From Gordonia sp. PP30 (GTDB lineage Bacteria; Actinomycetota; Actinomycetes; Mycobacteriales; Mycobacteriaceae): DNA of 64,000 bases. The translations under genes were made by a program, and so were the position numbers. Under the pieces are notes generated by a model. That model saw only the letters and a list, made by a program, of their open reading frames with translations, searched no databases and was not told where the DNA came from. This document shows, piece by piece, positions 7,961 through 17,339 of the stretch; the stretch's first letter is position 1; the number at the start of each line of letters is the position of its first letter. The stretch is taken from positions 1,612,001-1,676,000 of the forward strand of contig NZ_CP095864.1 in the NCBI RefSeq assembly GCF_023100845.1, read 5' to 3'.

Positions 7961-9154
7961 ATGTCTGACAATACGACCGTCATCGTCGGTGGTGCCCGTA
8001 CACCGTTCGGCCGCCTGCTCGGCTCGCTGAAGGGACAGTCCGCCGTCGACCTCGGCGCCGTCGCCATCAAGGGTGCGCTGGAGAAGTCGGGTGTGAGCGC
8101 CGATGCCGTGGATTACGTGATCATGGGTCAGGTCCTCACCGCCGGCGCCGGGCAGATGCCGGCCCGGCAGACCGCCGTCAAGGCCGGTATTCCGTGGGAC
8201 GTCCCGGCGCTGAGCATCAACAAGATGTGCCTGTCCGGGATCGACGCCATCGCGCTCGCCGATCAGCTGATCCGCGCCGGCGAGTTCGAGTGCGTCGTGG
8301 CCGGCGGCCAGGAGTCGATGACCCAGGCCCCGCACCTCCTCCCGGGCAGTCGCAGCGGCTTCAAGTACGGCAGCACCGAACTCCTCGACCACCTGGCGTT
8401 CGACGGCCTGCACGATGCCTTCACCGACCAGCCGATGGGCGCGCTCACCGAGCAGTACAACGACACCGACGGCTTCACCCGCGAGCAGCAGGACGAGGTC
8501 GCCGCCCGCAGCCATCGCCTGGCCGCCGAGGCCGCCGCGGCCGGCCGTTTCGACGACGAGATTGTGCCCGTCGAGATCCCGCAGCGCGGCAAGGACCCGA
8601 TCGTGTTCTCGGCCGACGAGGGCGTCCGGGCGTCGACCACGGTCGAGTCGCTGGCAGGCCTGCGTCCGGCGTTCCGCAAGGACGGCACCATCACCGCGGG
8701 CAACGCCTCGCAGATCTCCGACGGGGCGTGCGCGGTGGTCGTCATGAGCAAGGCCAAGGCGCAGGAGCTGGGTCTGGAGTGGCTTGCCGAGATCGGTGCG
8801 CACGGTGTGGTGGCCGGCCCGGACTCGACGCTGCAGGAGCAGCCGGCCAACGCGATCATCAAGGCGTGCGACCGCGAGGGCATCGCCCCGGCCGACCTGG
8901 ACCTGGTGGAGATCAACGAGGCCTTCGCGGCCGTCGGCCTGGCCTCGACCCGCAAGCTGGGCATCGATCCGGAGATCGTCAACGTCGACGGTGGGGCGAT
9001 CGCGCTCGGCCACCCGATCGGCACCTCGGGCGCGCGCATCGTGCTGCACCTGGCGAACGAGCTGCGCCGTCGTGGCGGCGGCATCGGTGCGGCGGCGCTC
9101 TGTGGCGCCGGTGGTCAGGGCGACGCCCTGATCGTCCGCGTCGCCGCGAAGTGA
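7961..9154 (+). CDS. fadA4: acetyl-CoA acetyltransferase (thiolase, FadA4-like)
   Basis: 397 residues, full thiolase length. Catalytic residues match the Zoogloea enzyme closely: Cys90 in [13 protein letters not shown], His351 in [12 protein letters not shown] and Cys381 in [11 protein letters not shown]. It condenses two acetyl-CoA or cleaves acetoacetyl-CoA in the cytoplasm. AAGGAG precedes the ATG by about 10 nt. The stop overlaps the GTG of the next gene by 4 bases, so the membrane protein downstream is translationally coupled. Confidence 0.94.
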   Translation: MSDNTTVIVGGARTPFGRLLGSLKGQSAVDLGAVAIKGALEKSGVSADAVDYVIMGQVLTAGAGQMPARQTAVKAGIPWDVPALSINKMCLSGIDAIALADQLIRAGEFECVVAGGQESMTQAPHLLPGSRSGFKYGSTELLDHLAFDGLHDAFTDQPMGALTEQYNDTDGFTREQQDEVAARSHRLAAEAAAAGRFDDEIVPVEIPQRGKDPIVFSADEGVRASTTVESLAGLRPAFRKDGTITAGNASQISDGACAVVVMSKAKAQELGLEWLAEIGAHGVVAGPDSTLQEQPANAIIKACDREGIAPADLDLVEINEAFAAVGLASTRKLGIDPEIVNVDGGAIALGHPIGTSGARIVLHLANELRRRGGGIGAAALCGAGGQGDALIVRVAAK

Positions 9155-9768
9155 GCGGACTCAAGGCGTTGTTCGACGTCTCCACCGCGGCCCGGCGTTT
9201 TCGCCTGGTCGCGGTGATCGAGGCGATCACCTGGGCGCTGCTGCTGATCGGCATGGGCGTCAAGTACGGCGCCCATATCGAGTCGGCGACGGCGGTCGTC
9301 GGTGCGTTGCACGGTGTGGCCTTCATGGCGTACGTGGTGGTGACGCTGCTGTCGGCCCGCGCACTGAAGTGGGACTGGACCGTCACGCTGCTGGCGCTGT
9401 TCGCGTCGATCCCGCCGTTCTTCACGATCCTCTTCGAGAGCTGGGCCAAGCGCCAGGGCTACCTCGCCGAGCTCTCGGCCGACGACGGCGACGTGCGCGC
9501 CGAGGACGCGGTGCCCGAGCGTGAGCCCGATGATCTGCTGCTGTGGACCATCCTGTCCACGGTGCTGTGCTTCTTCCCGCTGGGCATCGCGGGCATCGTG
9601 AAGTCGGCCGCCGTGGGTCGCCGCTGGGCCGAGGGCGACTACGCCGGGGCGCAGCGAGCCGCCGTGCAGGCGCGCAACCTGGTGATCCTGACCGCGATGG
9701 TCGGCTTCGTGGTGATCTTCCTGATCGCGATGGTGGCGACCGTCGGGCCGCCCGGCGGATCGTCGTAG
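9151..9768 (+). CDS. DUF3817-CD225/dispanin fusion membrane protein
   Basis: 205 residues. Residues ~10-100 are a DUF3817 domain with three hydrophobic segments ([59 protein letters not shown]). After an acidic linker, residues ~130-200 form a CD225/dispanin-like pair of membrane segments with the family core [20 protein letters not shown] and [15 protein letters not shown]225 is the fold of eukaryotic interferon-induced transmembrane proteins and of many uncharacterised bacterial proteins. The GTG start overlaps the thiolase stop as GTGA. Function unknown. Confidence 0.82.
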   Translation: MSGLKALFDVSTAARRFRLVAVIEAITWALLLIGMGVKYGAHIESATAVVGALHGVAFMAYVVVTLLSARALKWDWTVTLLALFASIPPFFTILFESWAKRQGYLAELSADDGDVRAEDAVPEREPDDLLLWTILSTVLCFFPLGIAGIVKSAAVGRRWAEGDYAGAQRAAVQARNLVILTAMVGFVVIFLIAMVATVGPPGGSS

Positions 9769-9802
9769 CCGCGCCCGAACACAACATGGAAGACTGGTCG
9801 TC

Positions 9803-10741
9803 GTGAGTAGTCCCCGAAATCGCCAGCAGGCCGCCGGTCTGCAGGCCGCCGCAGCCATGTCCGGTGCCGTCGATCTGTCCGGTCTCGCCGCCAAGGCGGA
9901 GGCCGCGCGCCGCGCTCCCACTCGTCCGCCGGGCGGCGGCGCACCGGGCGCCGCCGGCCCGGTCGTCGTCGACGTGACCGATGCGAGCTTCGAGACCGAG
10001 GTCATCGGGCGGTCGTCGCAGCAGTTGGTGATCGTCGAGCTGTGGGCGGCGTGGTCGCCGGAGTCGCAGCAGTTCTCACCGCTCCTGGAGGCGCTCGCCG
10101 AGCGCGCGGGTGGCGAGTGGGTGCTGGCTCGGGTCGACGTCGACGCCAGCCCGGGGATCGCGCAGGCCTTCGGTGTGCAGTCGGTCCCGATGGTGGTCGC
10201 GCTCGCCGCCGGTCAGCCGGTCGCGGCCTTCAACGGCCCGCAGCCGGCCGCGCAGGTCCAGGGCTGGATCGACGAGGTGCTCGCCAAGGTCGGCGGGGTG
10301 CTGACCGGTGCGCCGGGCGGCGCACCCGAGCCCGAGCAGGACCCGCGGATGGCCGCCGCGGAGCAACTTCTGAACGACGGCGACGTCGACGGCGCGCTCG
10401 CGCTCTACCGTCAGGTCGCCGAGTCGGACCCGAACGACGTGGAGGCCGCCTCGACGGTCCGCAACCTCGAGTTCATCGTGCGGGCGCAGGGCCACGACCC
10501 GTCGATCATCGACACCGCGGCCCCCGGTGACCTCGACGCCCAGCTCGCCGCCGCCGACGTGCTGCTGCTCAGCCAGCAGCCGGAGGCCGCGTTCGACCGG
10601 GTCCTCGCCGCGGTCCGCGCCTTCACCGGCGACGACAAGGACCGCGCCCGCAAGCGGCTGCTGGAGCTGTTCGAGCTCTTCGAGCCGACCGACCCGATGG
10701 TCGCCGCCGCACGCCGTAGACTGGCGGCCGCCCTCTACTGA
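9803..10741 (+). CDS. YbbN/CnoX-like thioredoxin-TPR protein lacking the CXXC motif
   Basis: 312 residues. After a low-complexity N-terminus comes a thioredoxin fold (IVELWAAWSPESQQFSPLLE; DVDASPGIAQAFGVQSVPMV) and then TPR-like helices (RMAAAEQLLNDGDVDGALAL onward). The thioredoxin active site, normally WCGPC, is WSPES here, so both cysteines are missing and no disulfide chemistry is possible. This domain pair matches the chaperone-like YbbN/CnoX family and occupies the position of Rv1324 next to fadA4. GTG start; the gene follows the DUF3817-CD225 gene by 34 nt and is probably in the same transcript. Confidence 0.87.
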   Translation: MSSPRNRQQAAGLQAAAAMSGAVDLSGLAAKAEAARRAPTRPPGGGAPGAAGPVVVDVTDASFETEVIGRSSQQLVIVELWAAWSPESQQFSPLLEALAERAGGEWVLARVDVDASPGIAQAFGVQSVPMVVALAAGQPVAAFNGPQPAAQVQGWIDEVLAKVGGVLTGAPGGAPEPEQDPRMAAAEQLLNDGDVDGALALYRQVAESDPNDVEAASTVRNLEFIVRAQGHDPSIIDTAAPGDLDAQLAAADVLLLSQQPEAAFDRVLAAVRAFTGDDKDRARKRLLELFELFEPTDPMVAAARRRLAAALY

Positions 10742-10997
10742 TCGCGCGAGCAACGCTCTCGCACAAAGCGGCACCCGACCTCTTCGAACACGTAACCCCT
10801 GAGATCTCCTCATCAACGGCTGCATCACCGCTGAATCGGTGCCTTCGGGCGACCGTGGCCGCATCGATAATTGTTGTCGTACCCAGGTCTTATAGTCATG
10901 GTGACGGTACAGAAAACTCGGGTGGCACACACCACGATGTGTCTATATCGTAGATCATAGATAGATCGAACACATCACTTCGGGGGAGGTGACCGCT
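10742..10997. other. AT-richer upstream region of the HNH gene
   Basis: About 255 nt without a gene. Possible -10 hexamers are TATAGT (10891-10896) and TATCGT (10946-10951), neither with a convincing -35. The 10935-10970 stretch is unusually AT-rich and contains TAGATCATAGATAGATC. Ends in a strong GGGGGAGG ribosome-binding site (10982-10989). Confidence 0.4.
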
Positions 10998-12887
10998 ATG
11001 GGGACCGACACGATCGGCGACGCGTTCGCCGCCCGCTGGACGGGGGTCGATCTCACCGCGGCCGGGATGGTCCCCGCCGACCAGGCCGACAGCGAGAAGG
11101 CTCAGTGCCGGTCGTGGGCGGTGTACGCCGAGGCCGCCTGGCGGGGTCAGACGTTCCTGTACTGGCAGCAGTTGTATGCCGTTGGCCAGTTCCTCGACAT
11201 CGCCCTGGCCACCCTCGACGACCGCGTCTGCGGCGGTGAAGACCAGCATGACTTGTTCGACCCGTACACGGTCGCGGTGGAATACTTTGCGCTCTGCTTC
11301 GCCGGGAACCGGCGGGCCTCCCGCGCTCTGGTCGGGGCGGCGATCGCCGCCGCCGAGCGGCTCCCGGCGACTGCGGACCTGCTGCGCCGGACCGTGATCA
11401 GCCCGGAGATGTTCGAGAAGGTGGCCTATCGCACCGACATCGTCGACGATCCGGCGGCAGTGGCGCAGGTCGATGCCGATCTGGCCGGTGCGCTCGCGGT
11501 GGCCGGGCACATCTCGGAGAAGGCAGCCGTGCGGATTGCCGACCGGGTCGTGAACACCCGGGATGCCGAGGCGGACCGGAAACGGCGGGACAAGGCGCGG
11601 CGCCGGAAGAACGTCACCAGCCGTGATTTCACCGACGGTCTGGGTGGGGTCACGATCACCGCCGATGCCGAGGAGGCCCGTCTGGCGTATGAAGCGGTGG
11701 AGGCGATGATCGGCGGGGTCTGCCCGAACGACCCCCGCAGCAAGGGGATGTTGCGGTCGGCGGCGGCGATCGCGCGGCTGCGGCGGCTACCGTTCACCTG
11801 CGCGTGCACCGACAAAGAAGTCTGCACCGCGACCCTTGGTGAGGAGGAGATATCTGAGCGGCAGGCCCGGATCATCGTGCATGCGGTCTGTCAGAAAACT
11901 ACCCTGACCGGCGACGACGATGAGCCGGCGTTCCTCGATGGACACGGCCCGATCAGTGCCGGGCATGTCCGGGACCTCGCGCAACGCCCCGACGCCCTGG
12001 TCCGGGACCTCGACCTGGGTGCTTTACTGAACCCTCGGCTCGGTGCGGGGACCCCCGAGGATGGCGACGCCCCGGCCGGTGCTCCCGCGGATCCGGACGA
12101 GTACACCATTGACCCCGACACCGATGCCCCGGGCGGCGGACACGGCGCCGGAACCCGGCCCCGCGCCGCCGCCACCGGCCGGTCCGACGATCCACACGCC
12201 GGCCGGTCGGCCGAGTTCCGGCCCACTGACGACCGCAGACCGGCCGAGGGCCCCGGACAAGCCGCGAACAACGACCCAGAATCCGGTGGCGGGGTCCCGG
12301 CGGCGTTTCTGGCCGGTCAGGCACTGCCGAGTGACCCCTACCGGCCCACTGAAGCCCTTAGCGTCTTGGTACGGGCGTTGTTCGGGACCTGTACCGTACC
12401 CGGGTGCGAGCAGCCGGCCTGGAACTGCGAACTCGATCACTGCGAGGAGTTCGACCAGCTCTGTCCCGCCTCCGGCGGCCCGACCTGTTTGTGCAATATC
12501 GGACCCAAATGCAAACGCCATCACCTGCTGAAAACGTTCCTCGGCGCGGCCAACCCCGAGGACGGTTGGGTCGACGAGCAATGGATCGACCAGCAGGGTG
12601 TGGTGTGGACGGCGATCACCGTGCACGACACCATCGTCGAGACCCGCGCGGAGAATCAGTGGCTGTTCCCCCAACTCGCTGGGGTGAGCTGTGCCCACCA
12701 AGCCCACCCGCCACCCGAACCACCACTGCGGGGCCCATGCCGGCCGGACGGTGCGGATGGGAGCGTGGCAGGGGGCGGTCTGCGAGCCGCTACCGCGTAC
12801 AAACACGCCTGGCGTCGCCGCGAACGTGCGCGCTTGCGCCGCGCCCGGGAACGTGCCGACGTCGCCGACGGCCCACCACCGTTCTAA
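10998..12887 (+). CDS. DUF222 / HNH endonuclease (13E12-type)
   Basis: 629 residues. The N-terminal ~300 residues form the DUF222 domain (LARRTVISPEM-like region, then RRKNVTSRDFTDGLGGVTI). A Pro/Asp-rich linker of ~120 residues follows. The HNH nuclease core is at the C-terminal third: GTCTVPGCEQPAWNCELDHC and then CNIGPKCKRHHLLKT, with the paired cysteines and catalytic His. The ATG at 10998 follows GGGGGAGG by 8 nt. These proteins occur in many copies in Gordonia and Mycobacterium; their role is not settled and mobile-element or defence functions are proposed. It sits between the YbbN-like gene and glgB, where M. tuberculosis carries a PE_PGRS gene. The stop overlaps the convergent glgB stop. 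Confidence 0.9.
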   Translation: MGTDTIGDAFAARWTGVDLTAAGMVPADQADSEKAQCRSWAVYAEAAWRGQTFLYWQQLYAVGQFLDIALATLDDRVCGGEDQHDLFDPYTVAVEYFALCFAGNRRASRALVGAAIAAAERLPATADLLRRTVISPEMFEKVAYRTDIVDDPAAVAQVDADLAGALAVAGHISEKAAVRIADRVVNTRDAEADRKRRDKARRRKNVTSRDFTDGLGGVTITADAEEARLAYEAVEAMIGGVCPNDPRSKGMLRSAAAIARLRRLPFTCACTDKEVCTATLGEEEISERQARIIVHAVCQKTTLTGDDDEPAFLDGHGPISAGHVRDLAQRPDALVRDLDLGALLNPRLGAGTPEDGDAPAGAPADPDEYTIDPDTDAPGGGHGAGTRPRAAATGRSDDPHAGRSAEFRPTDDRRPAEGPGQAANNDPESGGGVPAAFLAGQALPSDPYRPTEALSVLVRALFGTCTVPGCEQPAWNCELDHCEEFDQLCPASGGPTCLCNIGPKCKRHHLLKTFLGAANPEDGWVDEQWIDQQGVVWTAITVHDTIVETRAENQWLFPQLAGVSCAHQAHPPPEPPLRGPCRPDGADGSVAGGGLRAATAYKHAWRRRERARLRRARERADVADGPPPF

Positions 12888-14725
12888 AGACCAGGCGGAG
12901 GCGAGCCTTGTGGACGCTGTGGCGTGAAGAAGACCGCGGACTCGGCGGGGAGGGTGAGGCACGCGCTGAACGGGCGGCCGTGGCTGGGTATCTCCTCGGC
13001 GGTCACCGCGCCGAGGTTGCCGACGCCGCGGCCGTCGTAGTCGCGCGCGCCGGTGTTCAGGATCTCCCGCCAGCGGCCGCCGGACGGGAGGCCCAGCCGG
13101 TAGTCGTACAGGTCGCGGGGCGAGAAGTTGAACACGCACGCGACGGTGCCGCCGGGGGCCTCCGGATCCACCGCGCGGCGCAGGAAACCGATCACCGTAT
13201 TGGTGGTGTCGTTCGCGTCGAGCCAGGCGAAACCGTCCGCGTCGCAGTCGAGTTCGCCCAGCGCGGGCAGTTCCCGGTACAGCCGGTTCAGGTCGGCGGT
13301 CACCCGGGCGATCCCGGCGTGCGCGGGGTCGTCGAGCAATGTCCAGGCGGGACCGTCGACGTCCGACCACTCCGCGGGCTGGCCGAACTCCTGGCCCATG
13401 AAGAGCAGCTTCTTACCCGGGTGCGCCCACTGGTAGGCGAGGAGCGCGCGGACGCCGGCGGCCCGGTCGGAGCCCGCGGGCAGCCGGGTGAACAGCGTGC
13501 CCTTGCCGTGCACCACCTCGTCGTGGCTGAGCGGCAGCAGGAAGTTCTCGGCGGTCGCGTAGCTCAGCGAGAAGACGAGACGGTCCTGGGCGCGGTGCCG
13601 CTCGTGGTGGGGGAGAGCGATGAAGTCGAGGACGTCGTGCATCCAGCCGAGGTTCCATTTGAGGTCGAACCCGAGTCCGCCGCGCCCGGTCGGCGCGGTG
13701 ACCCCGGGCCACGCGGTGGATTCCTCGGCGATCATCAGGGCGCCCGGAATCCGTTGGTGCACAGCGTCGTTGAGTTCCTGGAGGAAGTCGACGGCGTCGT
13801 CGTTCTCGTGGGTGCCGCGGGCGTTGGGGCGCCACTGGCTGGGGCCGCGCGAGTAGTCGAGGTAGAGCATCGCGGCGACGGCGTCGACGCGCAGACCGTC
13901 GAGATGGAACTCCTCGCACCAGAACAGCGCGCTCGCGATGAGGAAGTCGCGGACCTCGGCGCGGCCCCAATCGAACGCGTAGGTGCCCCAGTCCGGCTGT
14001 TCGCGGCGCAGCGGATCGGCGTGCTCGTAGAGCGGTGTGCCGTCGAACCGGCCGAGCGCGAACTCGTCCTTGGCGAAGTGCGCGGGCACCCAGTCGAGCA
14101 GCACCCCGATCCCGGACGTGTGCAGATGGTCGACGAAGAAGCGGAAGTCGTCGGGCGTGCCCAGCCGCGTGGTCGGCGCGAAGTACGAGCCCACCTGATA
14201 CCCCCACGACCCGCCGTACGGATGCTCGGTGATCGGCAACAGCTGCACGTGGGTGAAGCCCAGTGCCGCTACGTGATCGGCGAGCAACGGCGCCAGCTCC
14301 CGGTATCGCAGGCCGGGCCGCCACGACGGCAGGTGCACCTCGTACATCGAGATCGGCCGGCGCCGCGGGTCCGTGCGTGCGCGGCGCGCGAGCCAGGCGT
14401 CGTCGTGCCACGGGTACGACGACGCCGGGGTGACCACCGACGCGGTCTCCGGCGGGCACTGCGCGGCCCTGGCGAGGGGATCGGCTTTGTCGCGCACCAC
14501 CCCGTCGGCGCCGGTCACCCGGTACTTGTAGCGGTCTCCCGGTCGTGCGCCGTGGACGACGGCCGACCACACGCCGTCGCGGCCCCGGGACATCGGGTGC
14601 CGGCGGCCGAGCCAGGAATCGAAGTCGCCGAAGACGGTCACCGCGTGCGCGTTCGGCGCCCACACCCGGAACTCGACGCCGTCGCCGAGAACGAAGGCGC
14701 CCTGGCGTTCCCAGAGCGGGATCAC
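12884..14725 (-). CDS. glgB: 1,4-alpha-glucan branching enzyme
   Basis: 613 residues; GH13 family. It forms alpha-1,6 branches in glycogen or alpha-glucan. An N-terminal CBM48-like sandwich (FRVWAPNAHAVTVFGDFDSW) is followed by the GH13 barrel with DGLRVDAVAAMLYLDYSR (nucleophile Asp), MIAEESTAWPGVT (acid/base Glu) and LPLSHDEVVHGK (third acidic residue). It is shorter than the ~730-residue M. tuberculosis GlgB, lacking the extra N-terminal domain. GTG start overlaps the dinG stop by 4 bases. No glgE or glgP is found next to it, unlike M. tuberculosis. Confidence 0.92.
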   Translation of the reverse strand: MIPLWERQGAFVLGDGVEFRVWAPNAHAVTVFGDFDSWLGRRHPMSRGRDGVWSAVVHGARPGDRYKYRVTGADGVVRDKADPLARAAQCPPETASVVTPASSYPWHDDAWLARRARTDPRRRPISMYEVHLPSWRPGLRYRELAPLLADHVAALGFTHVQLLPITEHPYGGSWGYQVGSYFAPTTRLGTPDDFRFFVDHLHTSGIGVLLDWVPAHFAKDEFALGRFDGTPLYEHADPLRREQPDWGTYAFDWGRAEVRDFLIASALFWCEEFHLDGLRVDAVAAMLYLDYSRGPSQWRPNARGTHENDDAVDFLQELNDAVHQRIPGALMIAEESTAWPGVTAPTGRGGLGFDLKWNLGWMHDVLDFIALPHHERHRAQDRLVFSLSYATAENFLLPLSHDEVVHGKGTLFTRLPAGSDRAAGVRALLAYQWAHPGKKLLFMGQEFGQPAEWSDVDGPAWTLLDDPAHAGIARVTADLNRLYRELPALGELDCDADGFAWLDANDTTNTVIGFLRRAVDPEAPGGTVACVFNFSPRDLYDYRLGLPSGGRWREILNTGARDYDGRGVGNLGAVTAEEIPSHGRPFSACLTLPAESAVFFTPQRPQGSPPPGL

Positions 14726-16755
14726 GAGTGGTCTCGGCGCGGAGGTTCCGGCGCGGACAGCCGGCGCAGGGCCGAGCGCACAACGGCCGGGTCGACGGTC
14801 CGCCAGAACGGCGGCAGCCCGGCCACCAGGTAGCCGCCGTAGCGAGCGGTGACCAGCCGGGAATCGAGCACGGCTACCACGCCGCGGTCGCCGTCGGCGC
14901 GCAGCAGCCGGCCCGCGCCCTGGGCCAGCAGCAGCGCCGCGTGGTTGGCCGACACGGTGAGGAAACCGTTGCCGCCGTGCGCATCCACGTCACGCTGGCG
15001 CGCGGCCAGCAGCGGGTCGTCGGGCCGGGGGAAGGGGATCCGGTCGATCAGGACCAGACTCAGCGACCGGCCGGGAACGTCGACGCCCTGCCACAGCGAC
15101 AGCGTTCCGAACAGGCACGTCGGCTCGTCGGCCGCGAACTTCTCGATGAGGCTCGACGTGGTGTCGTCGCCCTGACAGAGGATCGGCATTCCCAGCCGCT
15201 CGCGCAGCGCCTCGGCGGCCTGCTTGGCGGCGCGCATCGAGGAGAACAGGCCCAAGCTGCGACCGCCCGCGGCGTTGATCAGGTCGGCCATCTCGTCGAG
15301 GGTGGCCTCGGCCGGTCCGTCGCGGCCCGGTGCCGGAAGCTTCTTGGCGACGTACAGGATCGCCGAGCGGGGATAGTCGAACGGGGAGCCGACGTCCAGT
15401 CCGCGCCAGGTCGCGTCGTCGTCGCCCTCGGTGTGCGCCGGGAGCCCCCAAGTCCGCGCGAGCGCGTTGAAGTTGCCGCCGATGGTCAGCGTGGCGGAGG
15501 TCAGGATCACCGTGGCGTTCTCGAACAGCGAGGTGCGCAGCAGCCCGGCCACGTTGAGCGGAGCGATGAAGAGCGCACGACGGGTCGCGCCGCCGCGGGG
15601 CAGGCGCTCTTCGGACAGCCAGATCACGTCGCGGCGCTTGGCCGGATCGGGTTCGGTGAAGACGGTCAGGATGCGCACGACGGTGTCGTGCAGGTTCTCC
15701 GTGGCGCTGATCGCCATCTGCCGGGACGCCGCCGCATCGGCGTCGGCGGGCTGCGACTTGTCGGTGGGCGCGATCTCGGTCCGCGCCTCCCAGAGGCGAT
15801 CGCGCAGCGAGGCGAGGACCTCGGCGGCACCCGCGGGCAGCCGCAGCCATTCGCCGACGCGGGCGTCGTCGAGGAGGAGTTCCAGCTGCTGCGCGGCCCC
15901 GGCCAGGGTCTCGGCGGTCTCGGTGGAGATCAGTTTGCCTGCCCGGCGGCTCACGTAGCTGACGCCCGCGGCCGACAGTTCCTCGGTGGAGACCGAGGTG
16001 ATCCGGTCCACCAGCTCGTGCGCCTCGTCGATCACCACCACGTCGTGCTCGGGCAGGATCGTCGCCGGGCTCATCGCGTCGATGGCCAGCATGGCGTGGT
16101 TGGTGACCACGACGTCGGCCTGCGCGGCCCGGCGGCGCGCCGCTTCGGCGAAGCAGTCCTCGCCGAACTCGCAGGCGGACGCGCCGATGCACTCGCGGGA
16201 GCTGACGCTCACCTGCCGCCACGACTTGCCGTCGACGCCCGGGTTCAGGTCGTCCCGGTCGCCGGTCTCGGTCTCCGAAGCCCATTCGCGAATGCGCTTG
16301 ATGTCCCGCCCCATCCGGGAGAGCTCGAACGCGTCGAACATGCCCTCCTCGGGCTCCTCCGCGGCGCCGGAGTGAATCTTGTTGAGGCACAGGTAGTTCG
16401 CGCGCCCTTTGAGGATCGCGAACGACGGTTCACGACCGACCGGCCCGGCCAGTGCGCCGCTGAGCCGGGGCAGGTCGCGCTCGGTCAACTGCCGCTGCAA
16501 TGCGATGGTCGCGGTGGAGACGACGACGGTGTCGCCGGTCTCGACGGCGTGCCGGACGGCCGGCACCAGATAGGCGAGCGACTTGCCGGTGCCGGTGCCG
16601 GCCTGCACGGCGAGGTGCCGCTCGTCGTCGATCGCCTCGGCGACGGCCGACGCCATGGTCAGCTGCCCGTCGCGGCGGGAGCCGCCGAGCGCGGACACCG
16701 CCGCCTCGAGCAGCGCGGGCACGTCGGGCAGTGTGGACTCGGTGCGCTCGCTCAC
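14722..16755 (-). CDS. dinG: DinG-type ATP-dependent DNA helicase
   Basis: 677 residues; XPD/DinG superfamily 2 helicase. Walker A is QAGTGTGKSLAYLVPA and Walker B is VVIDEAHELVD. Four iron-sulfur-cluster cysteines are visible between them: YLCLNK, ECIGASAC and GEDCF. Motif VI is QGAGRLLRADGDRG. Such enzymes unwind DNA 5' to 3' and resolve R-loops and forked structures. The start is GTG at 16755 (VSERTESTLPDV), overlapping the pncA stop by 4 bases; a longer reading of the frame would run through pncA and is not real. Same position as Rv1329c relative to pncB. Confidence 0.94.
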   Translation of the reverse strand: MSERTESTLPDVPALLEAAVSALGGSRRDGQLTMASAVAEAIDDERHLAVQAGTGTGKSLAYLVPAVRHAVETGDTVVVSTATIALQRQLTERDLPRLSGALAGPVGREPSFAILKGRANYLCLNKIHSGAAEEPEEGMFDAFELSRMGRDIKRIREWASETETGDRDDLNPGVDGKSWRQVSVSSRECIGASACEFGEDCFAEAARRRAAQADVVVTNHAMLAIDAMSPATILPEHDVVVIDEAHELVDRITSVSTEELSAAGVSYVSRRAGKLISTETAETLAGAAQQLELLLDDARVGEWLRLPAGAAEVLASLRDRLWEARTEIAPTDKSQPADADAAASRQMAISATENLHDTVVRILTVFTEPDPAKRRDVIWLSEERLPRGGATRRALFIAPLNVAGLLRTSLFENATVILTSATLTIGGNFNALARTWGLPAHTEGDDDATWRGLDVGSPFDYPRSAILYVAKKLPAPGRDGPAEATLDEMADLINAAGGRSLGLFSSMRAAKQAAEALRERLGMPILCQGDDTTSSLIEKFAADEPTCLFGTLSLWQGVDVPGRSLSLVLIDRIPFPRPDDPLLAARQRDVDAHGGNGFLTVSANHAALLLAQGAGRLLRADGDRGVVAVLDSRLVTARYGGYLVAGLPPFWRTVDPAVVRSALRRLSAPEPPRRDHS

Positions 16756-17339
16756 TCGGCCACGGCGCCGGTGTACAGCAGTTCGCCCTCGAATGTGACG
16801 CCGGCCTCGCGCAACCGCGCCTCGGCGCGCTCCCACGACCGCGGGGAGATGGCCGCGGTGAAGTTGAGCAGCACGCGCGTGTCGAAACCGGCGCGGGCCG
16901 CGTCGAGCGCGGTCGCGGCGACGCAGTAGTCGGCGGCCAGCCCGGCCACGTCCACCGCCCGGATACCCCGGGTCCGCAGCCAGTCGGTGAGCGACTCGCC
17001 GTCGTCGGTGGTGCCCTCGAAGCCCGAGTACGCCGCGCTGTAGGCGCCCTTGGAGAAGACCGCGTCGAAGTCCACGTCGTCGAGTTCGGGGTGGAAGCCG
17101 ACGCCGTCGGTGTGCACCACGCAGTGCGGCGGCCACGAGTCGACATAGTCGGGGTGCTCGGAGAAGTGGTCGCCCGGATCGATGTGATAGTCCCGGGTGG
17201 CGACGACCACGTCGTACTCGCCGACCAGGGTGGTGACCGCGACCGCGACCGCACCGCCGCCGGACACGGCGAGCGAGCCGCCCTCGCAGAAGTCGTTCTG
17301 GACGTCGACGACGATCAGTGCGCGGTGCGGATGGCTCAT
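16752..17339 (-). CDS. pncA: nicotinamidase
   Basis: 195 residues, isochorismatase-like fold. It hydrolyses nicotinamide to nicotinate and, by analogy, activates pyrazinamide. The catalytic triad is visible: Asp in VVDVQNDFCEGG, Lys in VFSKGAYSAAYSGF and Cys in GLAADYCVAATALD. Metal ligands are in RDYHIDPGDHFSEHPDY. It lies between pncB and dinG with 4-base overlaps on both sides (it overlaps pncB at 17336-17339). In M. tuberculosis pncA is elsewhere, so here both nicotinamide salvage steps are joined in one transcript. Confidence 0.94.
   Translation of the reverse strand: MSHPHRALIVVDVQNDFCEGGSLAVSGGGAVAVAVTTLVGEYDVVVATRDYHIDPGDHFSEHPDYVDSWPPHCVVHTDGVGFHPELDDVDFDAVFSKGAYSAAYSGFEGTTDDGESLTDWLRTRGIRAVDVAGLAADYCVAATALDAARAGFDTRVLLNFTAAISPRSWERAEARLREAGVTFEGELLYTGAVAE

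Noticed and set aside
12404..14833. Long plus-strand frame opposite glgB
   Set aside because: GlgB motifs are intact on the minus strand; the plus-strand translation has no recognisable domain.
14545..16929. Long plus-strand frame opposite dinG
   Set aside because: DinG has all helicase and Fe-S motifs; the opposite frame is a shadow with Arg/Gly-rich composition.
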